From positions 1 through 64,000 of the forward strand of contig CAYYYP010000006.1 in assembly GCA_964475985.1 (NCBI GenBank): a stretch of 64,000 nucleotides of DNA, read 5' to 3'. Position numbers and translations under genes: made by a program. The notes below the pieces were generated by a model. It was not told the origin of the DNA. It searched no databases and saw only the letters and a list, made by a program, of their open reading frames with translations. The DNA comes from CAYYYP01 sp964475985. GTDB lineage: Bacteria > Bdellovibrionota > UBA1018 > CAYHWW01. Positions 43,873 through 51,805 of the stretch are shown here, in pieces (within the stretch, counting starts at the first letter, position 1; each line of letters starts with the position of its first letter).

Positions 43873-44769
43873 ATGAAACTTTTATCCTCTTTCCAATTTT
43901 CCGATCAGATTCAGAAAACGCTTGATACATTTTTTGCAAAGGCAAAACAAAGCGGAGTTTCCCGTAAAATTGCCGTATTTGACGCCGATGGGACGCTTTG
44001 GCACGATGATGTGGGCGACATTTTTTTAACCCAAGGGTTTAGTCGTTCGGTTTTCCCTAAGGAAGCTTCCTTAGCCGAATATGAAAAGCTTCACGAACAA
44101 TCACCGGCCAGCGCCTATGAGCTTTTGGTGAAGTGGTTAGGTGGTAAACAGGAATCGTTCATATGGGAAACCTGTCACAAAATATTAAAGGATCATTCGC
44201 CGAAGCCATTCGATGGACAGCAAGCCTTGGTTAAAAAACTTAAAGAGGAAGGTTTTGAGATTTGGGTGATTTCCGCAAGCCCTTGGTGGATGGTGGTCGC
44301 TGCGGCTCAGGAATATTATGGCGTGCCACCGGAGCGAGTATTGGCCGCCAGGACAAAAGTGGATGCCCAAGGAATTTTGTTTTCAAATATGCTTTACGAT
44401 GTGCCGTTTCGCGAAACCAAGGTCACGGCTTTGCAACGATTTGTATGCGCGCAACCGCATATGGTAGCGGGAAACAGCATGGGAGACTGGTCACTCCTTC
44501 ATCAAAGCCTTTGGTTAAGTTTGGTGATTCACGGCCAGAATCCAAGTGAGCCTTATTTTGATTCGGAAGTGAAGTTGTTAGAGAAGGTTCAAAGTCATTA
44601 TCCCAATGAAGTCTTAGCGGGCGAAGATGTCTCCGTCGTGAAATCCATGCTTCACACTTTGAAAACCAAGATTCTTGGCACCGAGCACGATACAGAAAAC
44701 TCCACTTCGTTTCAGTTCCAAGGCAGTGCCGCTAGAGTTTGGCTGCTTCAGGATTGGGTGAAAAACTAG
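43873..44769 (+). CDS. HAD superfamily phosphatase (SerB-like subclass IB)
   Basis: 298 residues with HAD motif I VFDADGTLWHDD (nucleophile D37, acid D39), motif II in VISASPWWMVVAAA, and motif III/IV KVTALQRF and GNSMGDWSLL. The C1-type helical cap and ASP-rich ends fit the HAD-IB group that includes phosphoserine phosphatase and lipid head-group phosphatases. Substrate not decided; phosphoserine or a phosphocholine-like compound are possible. It lies between ctpA and xseA, with xseA two bases downstream. Confidence 0.85.
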   Translation: MKLLSSFQFSDQIQKTLDTFFAKAKQSGVSRKIAVFDADGTLWHDDVGDIFLTQGFSRSVFPKEASLAEYEKLHEQSPASAYELLVKWLGGKQESFIWETCHKILKDHSPKPFDGQQALVKKLKEEGFEIWVISASPWWMVVAAAQEYYGVPPERVLAARTKVDAQGILFSNMLYDVPFRETKVTALQRFVCAQPHMVAGNSMGDWSLLHQSLWLSLVIHGQNPSEPYFDSEVKLLEKVQSHYPNEVLAGEDVSVVKSMLHTLKTKILGTEHDTENSTSFQFQGSAARVWLLQDWVKN

Positions 44770-44771
44770 AG

Positions 44772-46220
44772 ATGTCTCGGGTTACCTCGAAGGATCAAAA
44801 CTTGGAGCTGGGATTTTCCGAATCGTTTACTTTCCCAAAAAATACCAAAAAAAGTGAGACCGCTTTGTCTGCGCCGCCTTCGAGCGTAACTTCGCCAAGT
44901 GTACCGGCGCCCGAAGCGCCCCCACGGGAGCCCGTTCCGCAACTCAACGCCATTACCGTGTCTCAGCTCACCCAGAAAGTGAAGGGCTTACTTGAGCGCG
45001 ACGTGGGAACCGTTTGGGTCAAGGGTGAAATTTCAAGTTACAGGCCGGCCGCGTCGGGGCATTTGTATTTTAATTTGAAGGATGCTCAAGCTACCATTGC
45101 CTGCGCCATGTTTCGTTCGGGAACCGGCGCCGGAGTCCGCAGTGGCGCTTCTGCTTCGCGATTCCAAGTTCGTGACGGCCTTGAGGTCCTGATTCGCGGA
45201 AGGATTTCCGTTTACGCGCCACGCGGGAATTATCAACTCATCGTGGAAAGTATTGAGCCCTTAGGATTTGGCGCGCTCCAGTTAGCTTTTGAGCAATTAA
45301 AGGAAAAACTGCAAAAAGAAGGTCTGTTTGATCCCGCTAAAAAAAGGCCCATCCCGCCTTTTCCTAAACGGGTAGCTCTCATCACTTCCGCTACCGGCGC
45401 GGCATTGCAGGATATGCTTAATGTTTTAGGCCGGCGAAACGCAGGGATTTCCCTGCTCATCCTTCCCACCCTCGTGCAGGGAGACGATGCTCCGCCGAAA
45501 ATCCTTCAGGCCATCAACATTGCAAATAAGTTTAATTTAGGTGATGTCATCATTGTTGCGCGCGGGGGCGGCAGCATGGAGGACCTCTGGGCATTCAACA
45601 ATGAAAGTGTGGTGCGGGCGATTGCGCAGAGCGCCATTCCTGTAATTTCCGCAATTGGTCATGAAATTGATTTTACCATTGCCGACTTCGTGGCGGATCT
45701 GCGTGCGCCCACGCCGTCTGCGGCCGCTGAACTGGTTTCTAAAAATCGGGCAGATGTTCTAGAAAGCCTCGTGACTCTGCAAAGCCGCTTGAGATTAAGT
45801 CTTTTACATAGGCTCTCTAGGCTTAGGCAAAACGTATTAACGCTTGAAGGTCGACTCGTAAGTCCGCTTCAACGTTTGAATCGCGACCGAAGTCGCCTTG
45901 AGGAGTATCAGCTTAGGCTTACCCACGCCCTGGTGAATCGCTTAGCTCCCGAAAGACAGAAACTTGATGAAGCCTACACTCGGATGCAAAGAGCGCTTGA
46001 GAAGCGGCGTCATGATCGAAGGGCAACGCTCCAACATTTAAGCGCGTCCTTAGAAGCCCTTTCACCTTTAAAAGTCTTGAGTAGAGGTTATACTTTAGTC
46101 AAGGATGTTCAGAGCCAAGCGTTGGTGAAATCCTCAAAAGGACTTAAGGATGATCAAAAATTGGATCTTTATTTCAGTGATGGCCGCGTTCCCGTGGTGG
46201 TGCAAGGCCGCTCAACTTGA
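44772..46220 (+). CDS. xseA: Exodeoxyribonuclease VII large subunit
   Basis: 482 residues from the ATG at 44772. After a 50-residue Ser/Pro-rich extension come the OB-fold domain (ISSYRPAASGHLYFNLKDAQATIACAMF), the catalytic domain with AARGGGSMEDLWAFN-like signature (VARGGGSMEDLWAFNNE) and SAIGHEIDFTIADFVADLRAPTPSAAAELV, and a long coiled coil. It degrades single-stranded DNA and processes repair intermediates in complex with XseB. I see no xseB in this window. The 3' end overlaps the next gene by 71 bp, so the two are coupled. Confidence 0.95.
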   Translation: MSRVTSKDQNLELGFSESFTFPKNTKKSETALSAPPSSVTSPSVPAPEAPPREPVPQLNAITVSQLTQKVKGLLERDVGTVWVKGEISSYRPAASGHLYFNLKDAQATIACAMFRSGTGAGVRSGASASRFQVRDGLEVLIRGRISVYAPRGNYQLIVESIEPLGFGALQLAFEQLKEKLQKEGLFDPAKKRPIPPFPKRVALITSATGAALQDMLNVLGRRNAGISLLILPTLVQGDDAPPKILQAINIANKFNLGDVIIVARGGGSMEDLWAFNNESVVRAIAQSAIPVISAIGHEIDFTIADFVADLRAPTPSAAAELVSKNRADVLESLVTLQSRLRLSLLHRLSRLRQNVLTLEGRLVSPLQRLNRDRSRLEEYQLRLTHALVNRLAPERQKLDEAYTRMQRALEKRRHDRRATLQHLSASLEALSPLKVLSRGYTLVKDVQSQALVKSSKGLKDDQKLDLYFSDGRVPVVVQGRST

Positions 46221-47043
46221 AATCATCCCGCAGGCTGCCCGTGAAGGAAGCTTTTTCACACTGAAGTTTTCCCTGGATAAAGACGTTCCCCAGGAAGGTG
46301 GCAAGAAAAAATTTTTTGCACAGTTTCTCGGCAAAAAATATAATCTTACTTTCGTTGATGAAAAGACTGCCGTGGTTTTGCTCGCAGTGCCGGTGGACAC
46401 GACGCCCGGCAAAAAAGAAGTCCAGGTCTTTGGGGATGAAAAAGCGCCGCTAGGTCAATCCGAAGTTTTGGTGACCAAGGTGGACTTTCCGGCGGAAGTA
46501 CTTAGAGTTCCGCCGCGTAAAATTGCTCCCCTGAAAAAAGACCTTCCGCAAATCCTCGGTGACCTCAAACTGCTAAAAAAAGTTTATCAAAATTCTGTTC
46601 CTGAGTTTTTGTTAGAAACGCCCATCATCCTTCCGGTTGATTCTACGTTAAGCTCAGTGTTTGGCAGCCGCAGGGTTTATAACGGAGTCAAAGCAAGTTC
46701 CCATCTGGGTACCGATTTGCGTGCTAAAGTTGGCGATCCCGTCAAAGCGCCGATGCCCGGGAAGGTAGCGTTGGCAAAATCGCTCTTTTTCACGGGGAAT
46801 ACGGTCATTTTGGATCATGGTCATGAGTTCTTTACAATCTATGCCCATCTTTCAAAACTGCGAGTTAAAGTTGGTGAACACGTAACTCAAGGTAAAGAGT
46901 TAGGATTAGCCGGTATGACAGGCAGGGCAAGCGGCCCCCATTTACACTGGGGGGCGCAGCTGCATGGGGTAAAAATCGATCCCATGGCGCTAAAGGAATT
47001 TCATTGGCCAAAACCATTGGCGCGGGGTGCGGGGGAAAAATGA
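46150..47043 (+). CDS. M23 family peptidoglycan endopeptidase
   Basis: 297 residues: signal peptide (NWIFISVMAAFPWWCKA), an N-terminal beta-domain (about 20-150) and a C-terminal LytM/M23 domain. Unlike the EnvC paralogue upstream, all zinc ligands are present: H185 and D189 in HLGTD, and H264-x-H266 in GPHLHWG, with the Gly-rich GASGPH loop equivalent (MTGRASGPH). Probably cleaves peptide cross-links in the wall. It starts inside xseA, and its stop overlaps the start of the next gene (ATGA). Confidence 0.9.
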   Translation: MIKNWIFISVMAAFPWWCKAAQLEIIPQAAREGSFFTLKFSLDKDVPQEGGKKKFFAQFLGKKYNLTFVDEKTAVVLLAVPVDTTPGKKEVQVFGDEKAPLGQSEVLVTKVDFPAEVLRVPPRKIAPLKKDLPQILGDLKLLKKVYQNSVPEFLLETPIILPVDSTLSSVFGSRRVYNGVKASSHLGTDLRAKVGDPVKAPMPGKVALAKSLFFTGNTVILDHGHEFFTIYAHLSKLRVKVGEHVTQGKELGLAGMTGRASGPHLHWGAQLHGVKIDPMALKEFHWPKPLARGAGEK

Positions 47044-47966
47044 GACGACAGGACTCGTTTAGGATTTGATTTTTTTTTCTGCTAAGTCCGGCCCTTTTTT
47101 CAACGCCTGCTTTCAGTGCGCAAGATGTCACGGTCATAAAGGACAACTCGCCAGTTCGTGAGGAGCCCCAAGAAAAGGGCCGCATCGTTGATTATTTACA
47201 AGCGGGCGACGAAGTAAGGATTTCAAATTTTCCGGTGAATTCTGAATTTTATAAAGTCCGTGCTCGCAACGGACAGTACGGCTGGATCCAAATGAAATAC
47301 CTTGACCTTAAAATGCCCGATGAGAAGGCGGAGGACCCCAACGCACCGCCCGAGCCCGTGGCGGATCGTCATTTCGCCATTCGTGCGTTAGGTGGTTTTA
47401 ACTTTATTCGGCCCAACGATCTCAATGATGTTTTTGCCTTTGATGAATTGAATTACGGCTACAACGCCGGTGCCGAATTCATCTGGAATTATGCCGATCG
47501 GTGGTCGGCTATCTTGCGAGGAGAAGTGATTTTAAAAGATACGGTGGCGAAGGAAACTACAACTAATACAGTTTATGCGCTGGGCTTACGCAGTTATCCC
47601 TTAATGGCAGGAATTGATTTCAAAATTCTAAAGGAACTTCCGGTTTACTTAAGTATCGCAGCCTACGGTGGCATTGCCGTGCGTACGACCTTTGCAGCGC
47701 AAGCCGTAAATTATTCAGAACCCAATACCGCAAAGCTTGCCATGACCCATTTTACCGGGATGGGTCTAGTTCATGTCACTAGGCCTTTAGGCAGGCTCTT
47801 TTCTGTAGGATTGAGCGGGGGCTATCGTTACCTTAAGACTTCAAAACTAGATCCGGAAAATACGGCCAATGGGGGAACCGTGTTTCGGGTTGCCGGGGTT
47901 TGGCAAACCCGGGAGATTGACCTTTCAGGCTTTCTTGTGAATTTTAATTTTGCCGTCCATTTTTAG
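47040..47966 (+). CDS. SH3-domain outer-membrane beta-barrel protein with stop codon in the signal peptide
   Basis: The frame starts at an ATG overlapping the upstream TGA stop, codes for MRRQDSFRI, meets TGA at 47067, then continues FFFLLSPALFSTPAFSA, the rest of a perfect signal peptide. The stop most likely replaces a tryptophan codon TGG. The body is an SH3-like domain (VTVIKDNSPVREEP, RNGQYGWIQMKYL) and a beta-barrel of about 190 residues ending in VNFNFAVHF, a BamA-type terminal strand. With the stop, translation could restart only at GTG 47235, losing the export signal. A real nonsense mutation, read-through or a sequencing error are all possible. It sits between the M23 peptidase and the Mpo1-like gene. 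Confidence 0.7.
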
Positions 47967-47975
47967 GGGGTGGAA

Positions 47976-48434
47976 ATGACGCTCGAATCTAAGGAATCAA
48001 AAATAAAACTTAACGTATGGATGCAAGATTACGGCGAAGCGCACCAAACCAAGGGGAATCGAGTGACGCATTTGCTGGGAATCCCTCTCATCATCGCTTC
48101 GACTTCGGGTCTGCTCAATCAAATTGAGATATTTGAGACAGGCTTTTTCATTCATGGTTCCGTTGGTCTATTAGTTCTAGCGGCTTTTATCACTTTTTAC
48201 GTAAGCCTTGATTTGAAAGTGGGCGTGGCTACGGCAGCGGTCTTCGCTTTGCTTTATGGGCTTGGCTGTTTATTGACCACACCCCAAGCCTGGGCGCTCT
48301 TTGCTTTGGGTTGGCTTCTGCAATTTTTGGGACATATTCTTTTTGAAAAAAAGTCGCCGGCATTTTTTAAAAACGTTCTTCATCTGTTGATCGGGCCCGC
48401 TTACCTTACAAATAAATATTTAATTCGAAGATGA
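47976..48434 (+). CDS. Mpo1-like (DUF962) membrane protein
   Basis: 152 residues from the ATG at 47976 (GGGGTGG just upstream; a GTG at 47970 is the alternative). The DUF962 pattern is clear: WMQDYGEAHQTKGNRVTHLLGIPL near the N-terminus, three to four hydrophobic helices, and QFLGHILFEKKSPAFF near the C-terminus. Yeast Mpo1 is an iron-dependent dioxygenase that shortens 2-hydroxy fatty acids, and the histidines of the motifs fit an iron site. The bacterial substrate is unknown. Its 3' end overlaps a convergent gene by 15 bp. Confidence 0.85.
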   Translation: MTLESKESKIKLNVWMQDYGEAHQTKGNRVTHLLGIPLIIASTSGLLNQIEIFETGFFIHGSVGLLVLAAFITFYVSLDLKVGVATAAVFALLYGLGCLLTTPQAWALFALGWLLQFLGHILFEKKSPAFFKNVLHLLIGPAYLTNKYLIRR

Positions 48435-50570
48435 GCCGCCACGATTTCCCGTGGGTAGGCCAGGAGTTCGAGCGTTGGAATTTGGTGAGTTTCCGGAAGT
48501 GACTTCACGATTATGACGACCAAGTTCGTCAAAAATCCGTACCCGTGGCAAAGGCAGACGTTGTGCCGCAGGCAAAGCCGCAATCACATCCAGCAGTGAA
48601 GACAAATGTTCCAGTTCCACCGCTGCACCAGGCGCAAGGCTAATTCCCGGTAAATAATCTGCTGGTAAAATGGGCCTACGCACCAACAGAACTTGGCCGT
48701 TTAGGACCTGACCGGGGTAGGGCGTAGAGATGATCCGTGAAACTACGGAGAGGTTTCGCCGGCGGTCCTCCTCCGCGATGCTGTGAGTATTTTTTTGAAG
48801 TGTTGCCGCATCTTCTTGGGTTTCTGCAAGGGCAACTCCTTCTGGGGAAAAACCTGAAAAGCGATACTTTTTACCGTCTTTTCTCGCAAATCCATCACCC
48901 TCGCGGATGAGTACTAAACGTTCAAGGACTTCACCGTCATGGAGAGGTGCTACGAAAAACCGAACGGGCTTTATGTCGGGCGAATAAGGCGGTTGCTCAA
49001 AATAGGCGGCCCTTTTTGTCGTCGCGGCTTGATCATTGGCGGTTAATATTGCGCGCAGGCTCTGGCGCTGAAAATAGCCTAGAATATTTTCAACGCGCGC
49101 ATTCCTGCGGTGCTCATAGGCACCTATGAGTTCGCTTTGGTAGAGTCTCAAAAAGTCTTCTTCAAAGACTTGGGTAGGTGACGTCATCCTCGGTGGAGAC
49201 TCGGCGAGGATACTTTGGCCATGGCTATCTACCCAGATGTGAAACTGGTTTCGATCCAAATCGTGCCCAAAAACCGCCTCCACGGCTTGGGTTAAAATTT
49301 CCGTCAAGGCACGGCGTCCGGCGGCAAGAACGACCGGATCACTTTCCGAAATCAAAGTTTTAGATGCTAATCTGACAAAAGCGATGAGTTCTTGGAGATT
49401 CCCCAAATATGCCTGCATGAGTTTCAGTTTTGCTAGTTCGTCATCGCTAGCTTCGTTTTGCATGCGACGCAGGGATATTTTATTGCGCAGAGTGGTTTGC
49501 CGGGACACGACATCGACGGCCGCCATCTCAGAATAAGCAAGTAGGGTAGCGATGTCCCTAACTTGATCATTCGCCACAAAGGTATGCTTGGGATCTAGGT
49601 TAGTATTCGCATGCTGAATCATGGCGTAACAAAAGCTAGTGATGACACCTAAAATAAAACGGGATTCGTTGAGGAGGTCGCCGTCAAAACGAATGTTTTT
49701 TTCCCTTGCCGCTGGATTTATAAGCGCCGGATGCAAACTGTATAGATCGGCAAATGCCTCAGGGTGAGCGTCCCAAATGGAGAATAAACGCTCCTGAATG
49801 TTCCTCACGGGCAAATGGGCTGGGCGCGGAAGCCACACATCAAGTAGGGCAAGGCTCACCTTAAAAAGACGTTCTACCCGAATGATCTCGGCTCGTAGCA
49901 GCTGTAGTGCTTTTTCCTTAGCCAGCTCCCGATGCGATGCCATTACAGGGATCATTACACTGGGAAGATGTGCGATGGGATTTGCGGCGAAATTTTCCGG
50001 AAGTTCTTCGGCGATTCGGGGAGCAAGTTCAGGTCTAACTTGCAGAGAAGCGATCTGCGCGCCCGCCGGAATTTCGATGAAGGCATCCCGCTCCACTTTT
50101 TCTACCAAATCCAGAAGCAAGAGCTTCCAGTACAGCAATCCATGATTTGCCCGAAGCGACATGGGGTGCAAATCCCTGACTGCATCGTTTTGCATGACTT
50201 CGACTAAGCGATTTGCCGTGTCCGGCGTATGATTTGCTTGGGGCCTCAAGAAGTGAAACCCCGCGCGTAGAGTCCCTTGGGCATTGTCCAGCGAGGAATC
50301 AAAAATTCTAAGCGTGGCGATTTCATGCTCAATGCGCATTAAAGCTTTTTCAGGAGGAAATCTCGAGTCAACGAGGTGGCCCAGATTTCTGAAATCCACC
50401 GAACCTTGGTTGGGCTGCGGAATCAACTCAGCGTTGGGGTCCATGCCCCGTTCGCAAGCGGAAACGCTAGGTTCTGCATCGTCGTCTGAAACGGGCGTTG
50501 AGAATCCGGAGGGGGATAAGCAAAAATGCGTGATGAAGAATGCCACGATGAAGAATTTTGTAAATTTCAA
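48420..50570 (-). CDS. Large exported protein of unknown function
   Basis: 716 residues with a signal peptide (FFIVAFFITHFCLSPSGFST). The mature protein is mostly helical with few cysteines, a beta-rich segment near residue 550-600 (VRFFVAPLHDGEVLERLVLIREGDGF) and a Ser/Asn/Gly-rich disordered tail. No recognised family. It resembles in style the secreted protein at 5.9-7.8 kb and the one at 51.8-53.4 kb: long, helical, exported orphans, though I could not show homology by eye. Monocistronic as far as visible; about 110 bp from the cobalamin adenosyltransferase end. Confidence 0.75.
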   Translation of the reverse strand: MKFTKFFIVAFFITHFCLSPSGFSTPVSDDDAEPSVSACERGMDPNAELIPQPNQGSVDFRNLGHLVDSRFPPEKALMRIEHEIATLRIFDSSLDNAQGTLRAGFHFLRPQANHTPDTANRLVEVMQNDAVRDLHPMSLRANHGLLYWKLLLLDLVEKVERDAFIEIPAGAQIASLQVRPELAPRIAEELPENFAANPIAHLPSVMIPVMASHRELAKEKALQLLRAEIIRVERLFKVSLALLDVWLPRPAHLPVRNIQERLFSIWDAHPEAFADLYSLHPALINPAAREKNIRFDGDLLNESRFILGVITSFCYAMIQHANTNLDPKHTFVANDQVRDIATLLAYSEMAAVDVVSRQTTLRNKISLRRMQNEASDDELAKLKLMQAYLGNLQELIAFVRLASKTLISESDPVVLAAGRRALTEILTQAVEAVFGHDLDRNQFHIWVDSHGQSILAESPPRMTSPTQVFEEDFLRLYQSELIGAYEHRRNARVENILGYFQRQSLRAILTANDQAATTKRAAYFEQPPYSPDIKPVRFFVAPLHDGEVLERLVLIREGDGFARKDGKKYRFSGFSPEGVALAETQEDAATLQKNTHSIAEEDRRRNLSVVSRIISTPYPGQVLNGQVLLVRRPILPADYLPGISLAPGAAVELEHLSSLLDVIAALPAAQRLPLPRVRIFDELGRHNREVTSGNSPNSNARTPGLPTGNRGGSSSN

Positions 50571-50682
50571 AATTTACCCCCCTTAGGTCTAGTTAGAAAT
50601 TTACAACTTCCTAACATGACGCAGGAATTTTCAGCAAGGCTGCCTGAATTTTTAAAATGAAAACTTATATGATCTAGTTGCT

Positions 50683-51294
50683 TTACTTTTGCTGCTCGAG
50701 TTTTTTCCAAGGGGTCTCGGTTTGCCCTTGAGCAGTGGTGATGAAGCGTGCGGCAACAAAAAGAAAATCGCTAATGCGATTAAGGTACGGCACCGCCAGA
50801 TGGGGAATTTCTTCCTTAGGAAAATCTGGCGATAATAAATGCCTCTCCGCCCGGCGGGCAATGGTTCGCGCGATTTGCAAGTGACAGCTTGCTACCGGTC
50901 CTGCAGGCAATATAAATTCCTTGAGCTCCGGGCACTTTGCCTGAAGTAAATCGATGGTGTGTTCCAGCGAGGTGATCTGAGCTTCTTGAATTTCTGATAA
51001 TTTGTATTTTTCCCGATCGGCAGGGAGGGCCGCTAAGAGGCTGCCTAAGTCAAAAAGGCGGTGTTGAAGTTCTTCAAAGGTATTTTGTAGTAGAAAAAAA
51101 TCTTCTTCAAATTCTGTAAGAATTTTGGTGTGGGCCAAGGCTTCGCTAAGGCTGCTACGGACCAGGCCAAGCCACGAGTTGAGCTCATCCACCGTACCAT
51201 AGACTTCTAGTCGCACATCGGATTTACTCACCCGTTGCCCGCCCACTAGTGCAGTTTCGCCCTTGTCCCCAGTTTTCGTGTAGATTCGTGACAT
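50683..51294 (-). CDS. Cob(I)alamin adenosyltransferase (PduO/CobO type)
   Basis: 203 residues from the ATG at 51294 (a longer frame to 51417 would overlap queF and adds no family sequence). RIYTKTGDKGETALVGGQRVSKSDVRLEVYGTVDELNSWLG is conserved around residues 2-45 in two halves of the ATP site, and FILPAGPVASCHLQIARTIARRAER and LNRISDFLFVAARF complete the PduO-type signature. It makes adenosylcobalamin from cob(I)alamin and ATP. That cofactor would be the ligand of the CarH-like regulator at 10.4 kb. Divergent from queF with 24 bp between starts. Confidence 0.93.
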   Translation of the reverse strand: MSRIYTKTGDKGETALVGGQRVSKSDVRLEVYGTVDELNSWLGLVRSSLSEALAHTKILTEFEEDFFLLQNTFEELQHRLFDLGSLLAALPADREKYKLSEIQEAQITSLEHTIDLLQAKCPELKEFILPAGPVASCHLQIARTIARRAERHLLSPDFPKEEIPHLAVPYLNRISDFLFVAARFITTAQGQTETPWKKLEQQK

Positions 51295-51318
51295 GCTTTT
51301 GACTATAGACTTTAAGTT

Positions 51319-51798
51319 ATGAAGGCGAAAAGTAAAAAGAAGGCTGTGAAAAAAACGGTATCCAAAGGCCGCTCCGATCTTACAAACCCAGGGATGTTTC
51401 AGGCGGATGACCGTCAAAGATTAAGGGGACAAATTGAGATCGAGGAAAACCGGCTCGAGCGTTTTCCAAACCGAACGTTGGTACGTCGTTACAACGTGGA
51501 GTTTCACTGTCCGGAGTTCACCTGCCTTTGCCCAAAAACGGGATTTCCCGATTTTGCTACGCTTAGGATAGTTTATGTTCCGGATCAATGGTGCGTAGAG
51601 CTTAAAAGCTTAAAGCTTTATGTGAACGGGTACCGCGATAAGCACGTCTTTCACGAGGATGTCGTCAACATTATTTTAGATGATCTCGTTGAGCTTTTGG
51701 ATCCGCACTTCATTGAAGTGGTAGGAGATTTCAACGTGCGGGGAAATATCAAAACCATCATCACGGCAAAGCATGAGAAAGTGAAGAAGGTTAAGTAG
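51319..51798 (+). CDS. queF: 7-cyano-7-deazaguanine reductase
   Basis: Reduces preQ0 to preQ1 with NADPH in queuosine tRNA modification. The 159-residue protein is the single-domain type: the catalytic cysteine is C71 in FTCLCPKTGFPDFA with D78 nearby, and VELKSLKLY and YRDKHVFHE complete the T-fold signature. A Lys-rich 18-residue extension precedes the core. It converges with the secreted orphan gene at 51806, seven bases beyond its stop. Confidence 0.95.
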   Translation: MKAKSKKKAVKKTVSKGRSDLTNPGMFQADDRQRLRGQIEIEENRLERFPNRTLVRRYNVEFHCPEFTCLCPKTGFPDFATLRIVYVPDQWCVELKSLKLYVNGYRDKHVFHEDVVNIILDDLVELLDPHFIEVVGDFNVRGNIKTIITAKHEKVKKVK

Positions 51799-51805
51799 GA
51801 AGATC

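Noticed and set aside
47235..47966. GTG at 47235 as the natural start of the beta-barrel protein
   Set aside because: It would lack a signal peptide and cut the SH3 domain, while the upstream sequence codes for both in the same frame apart from one TGA.
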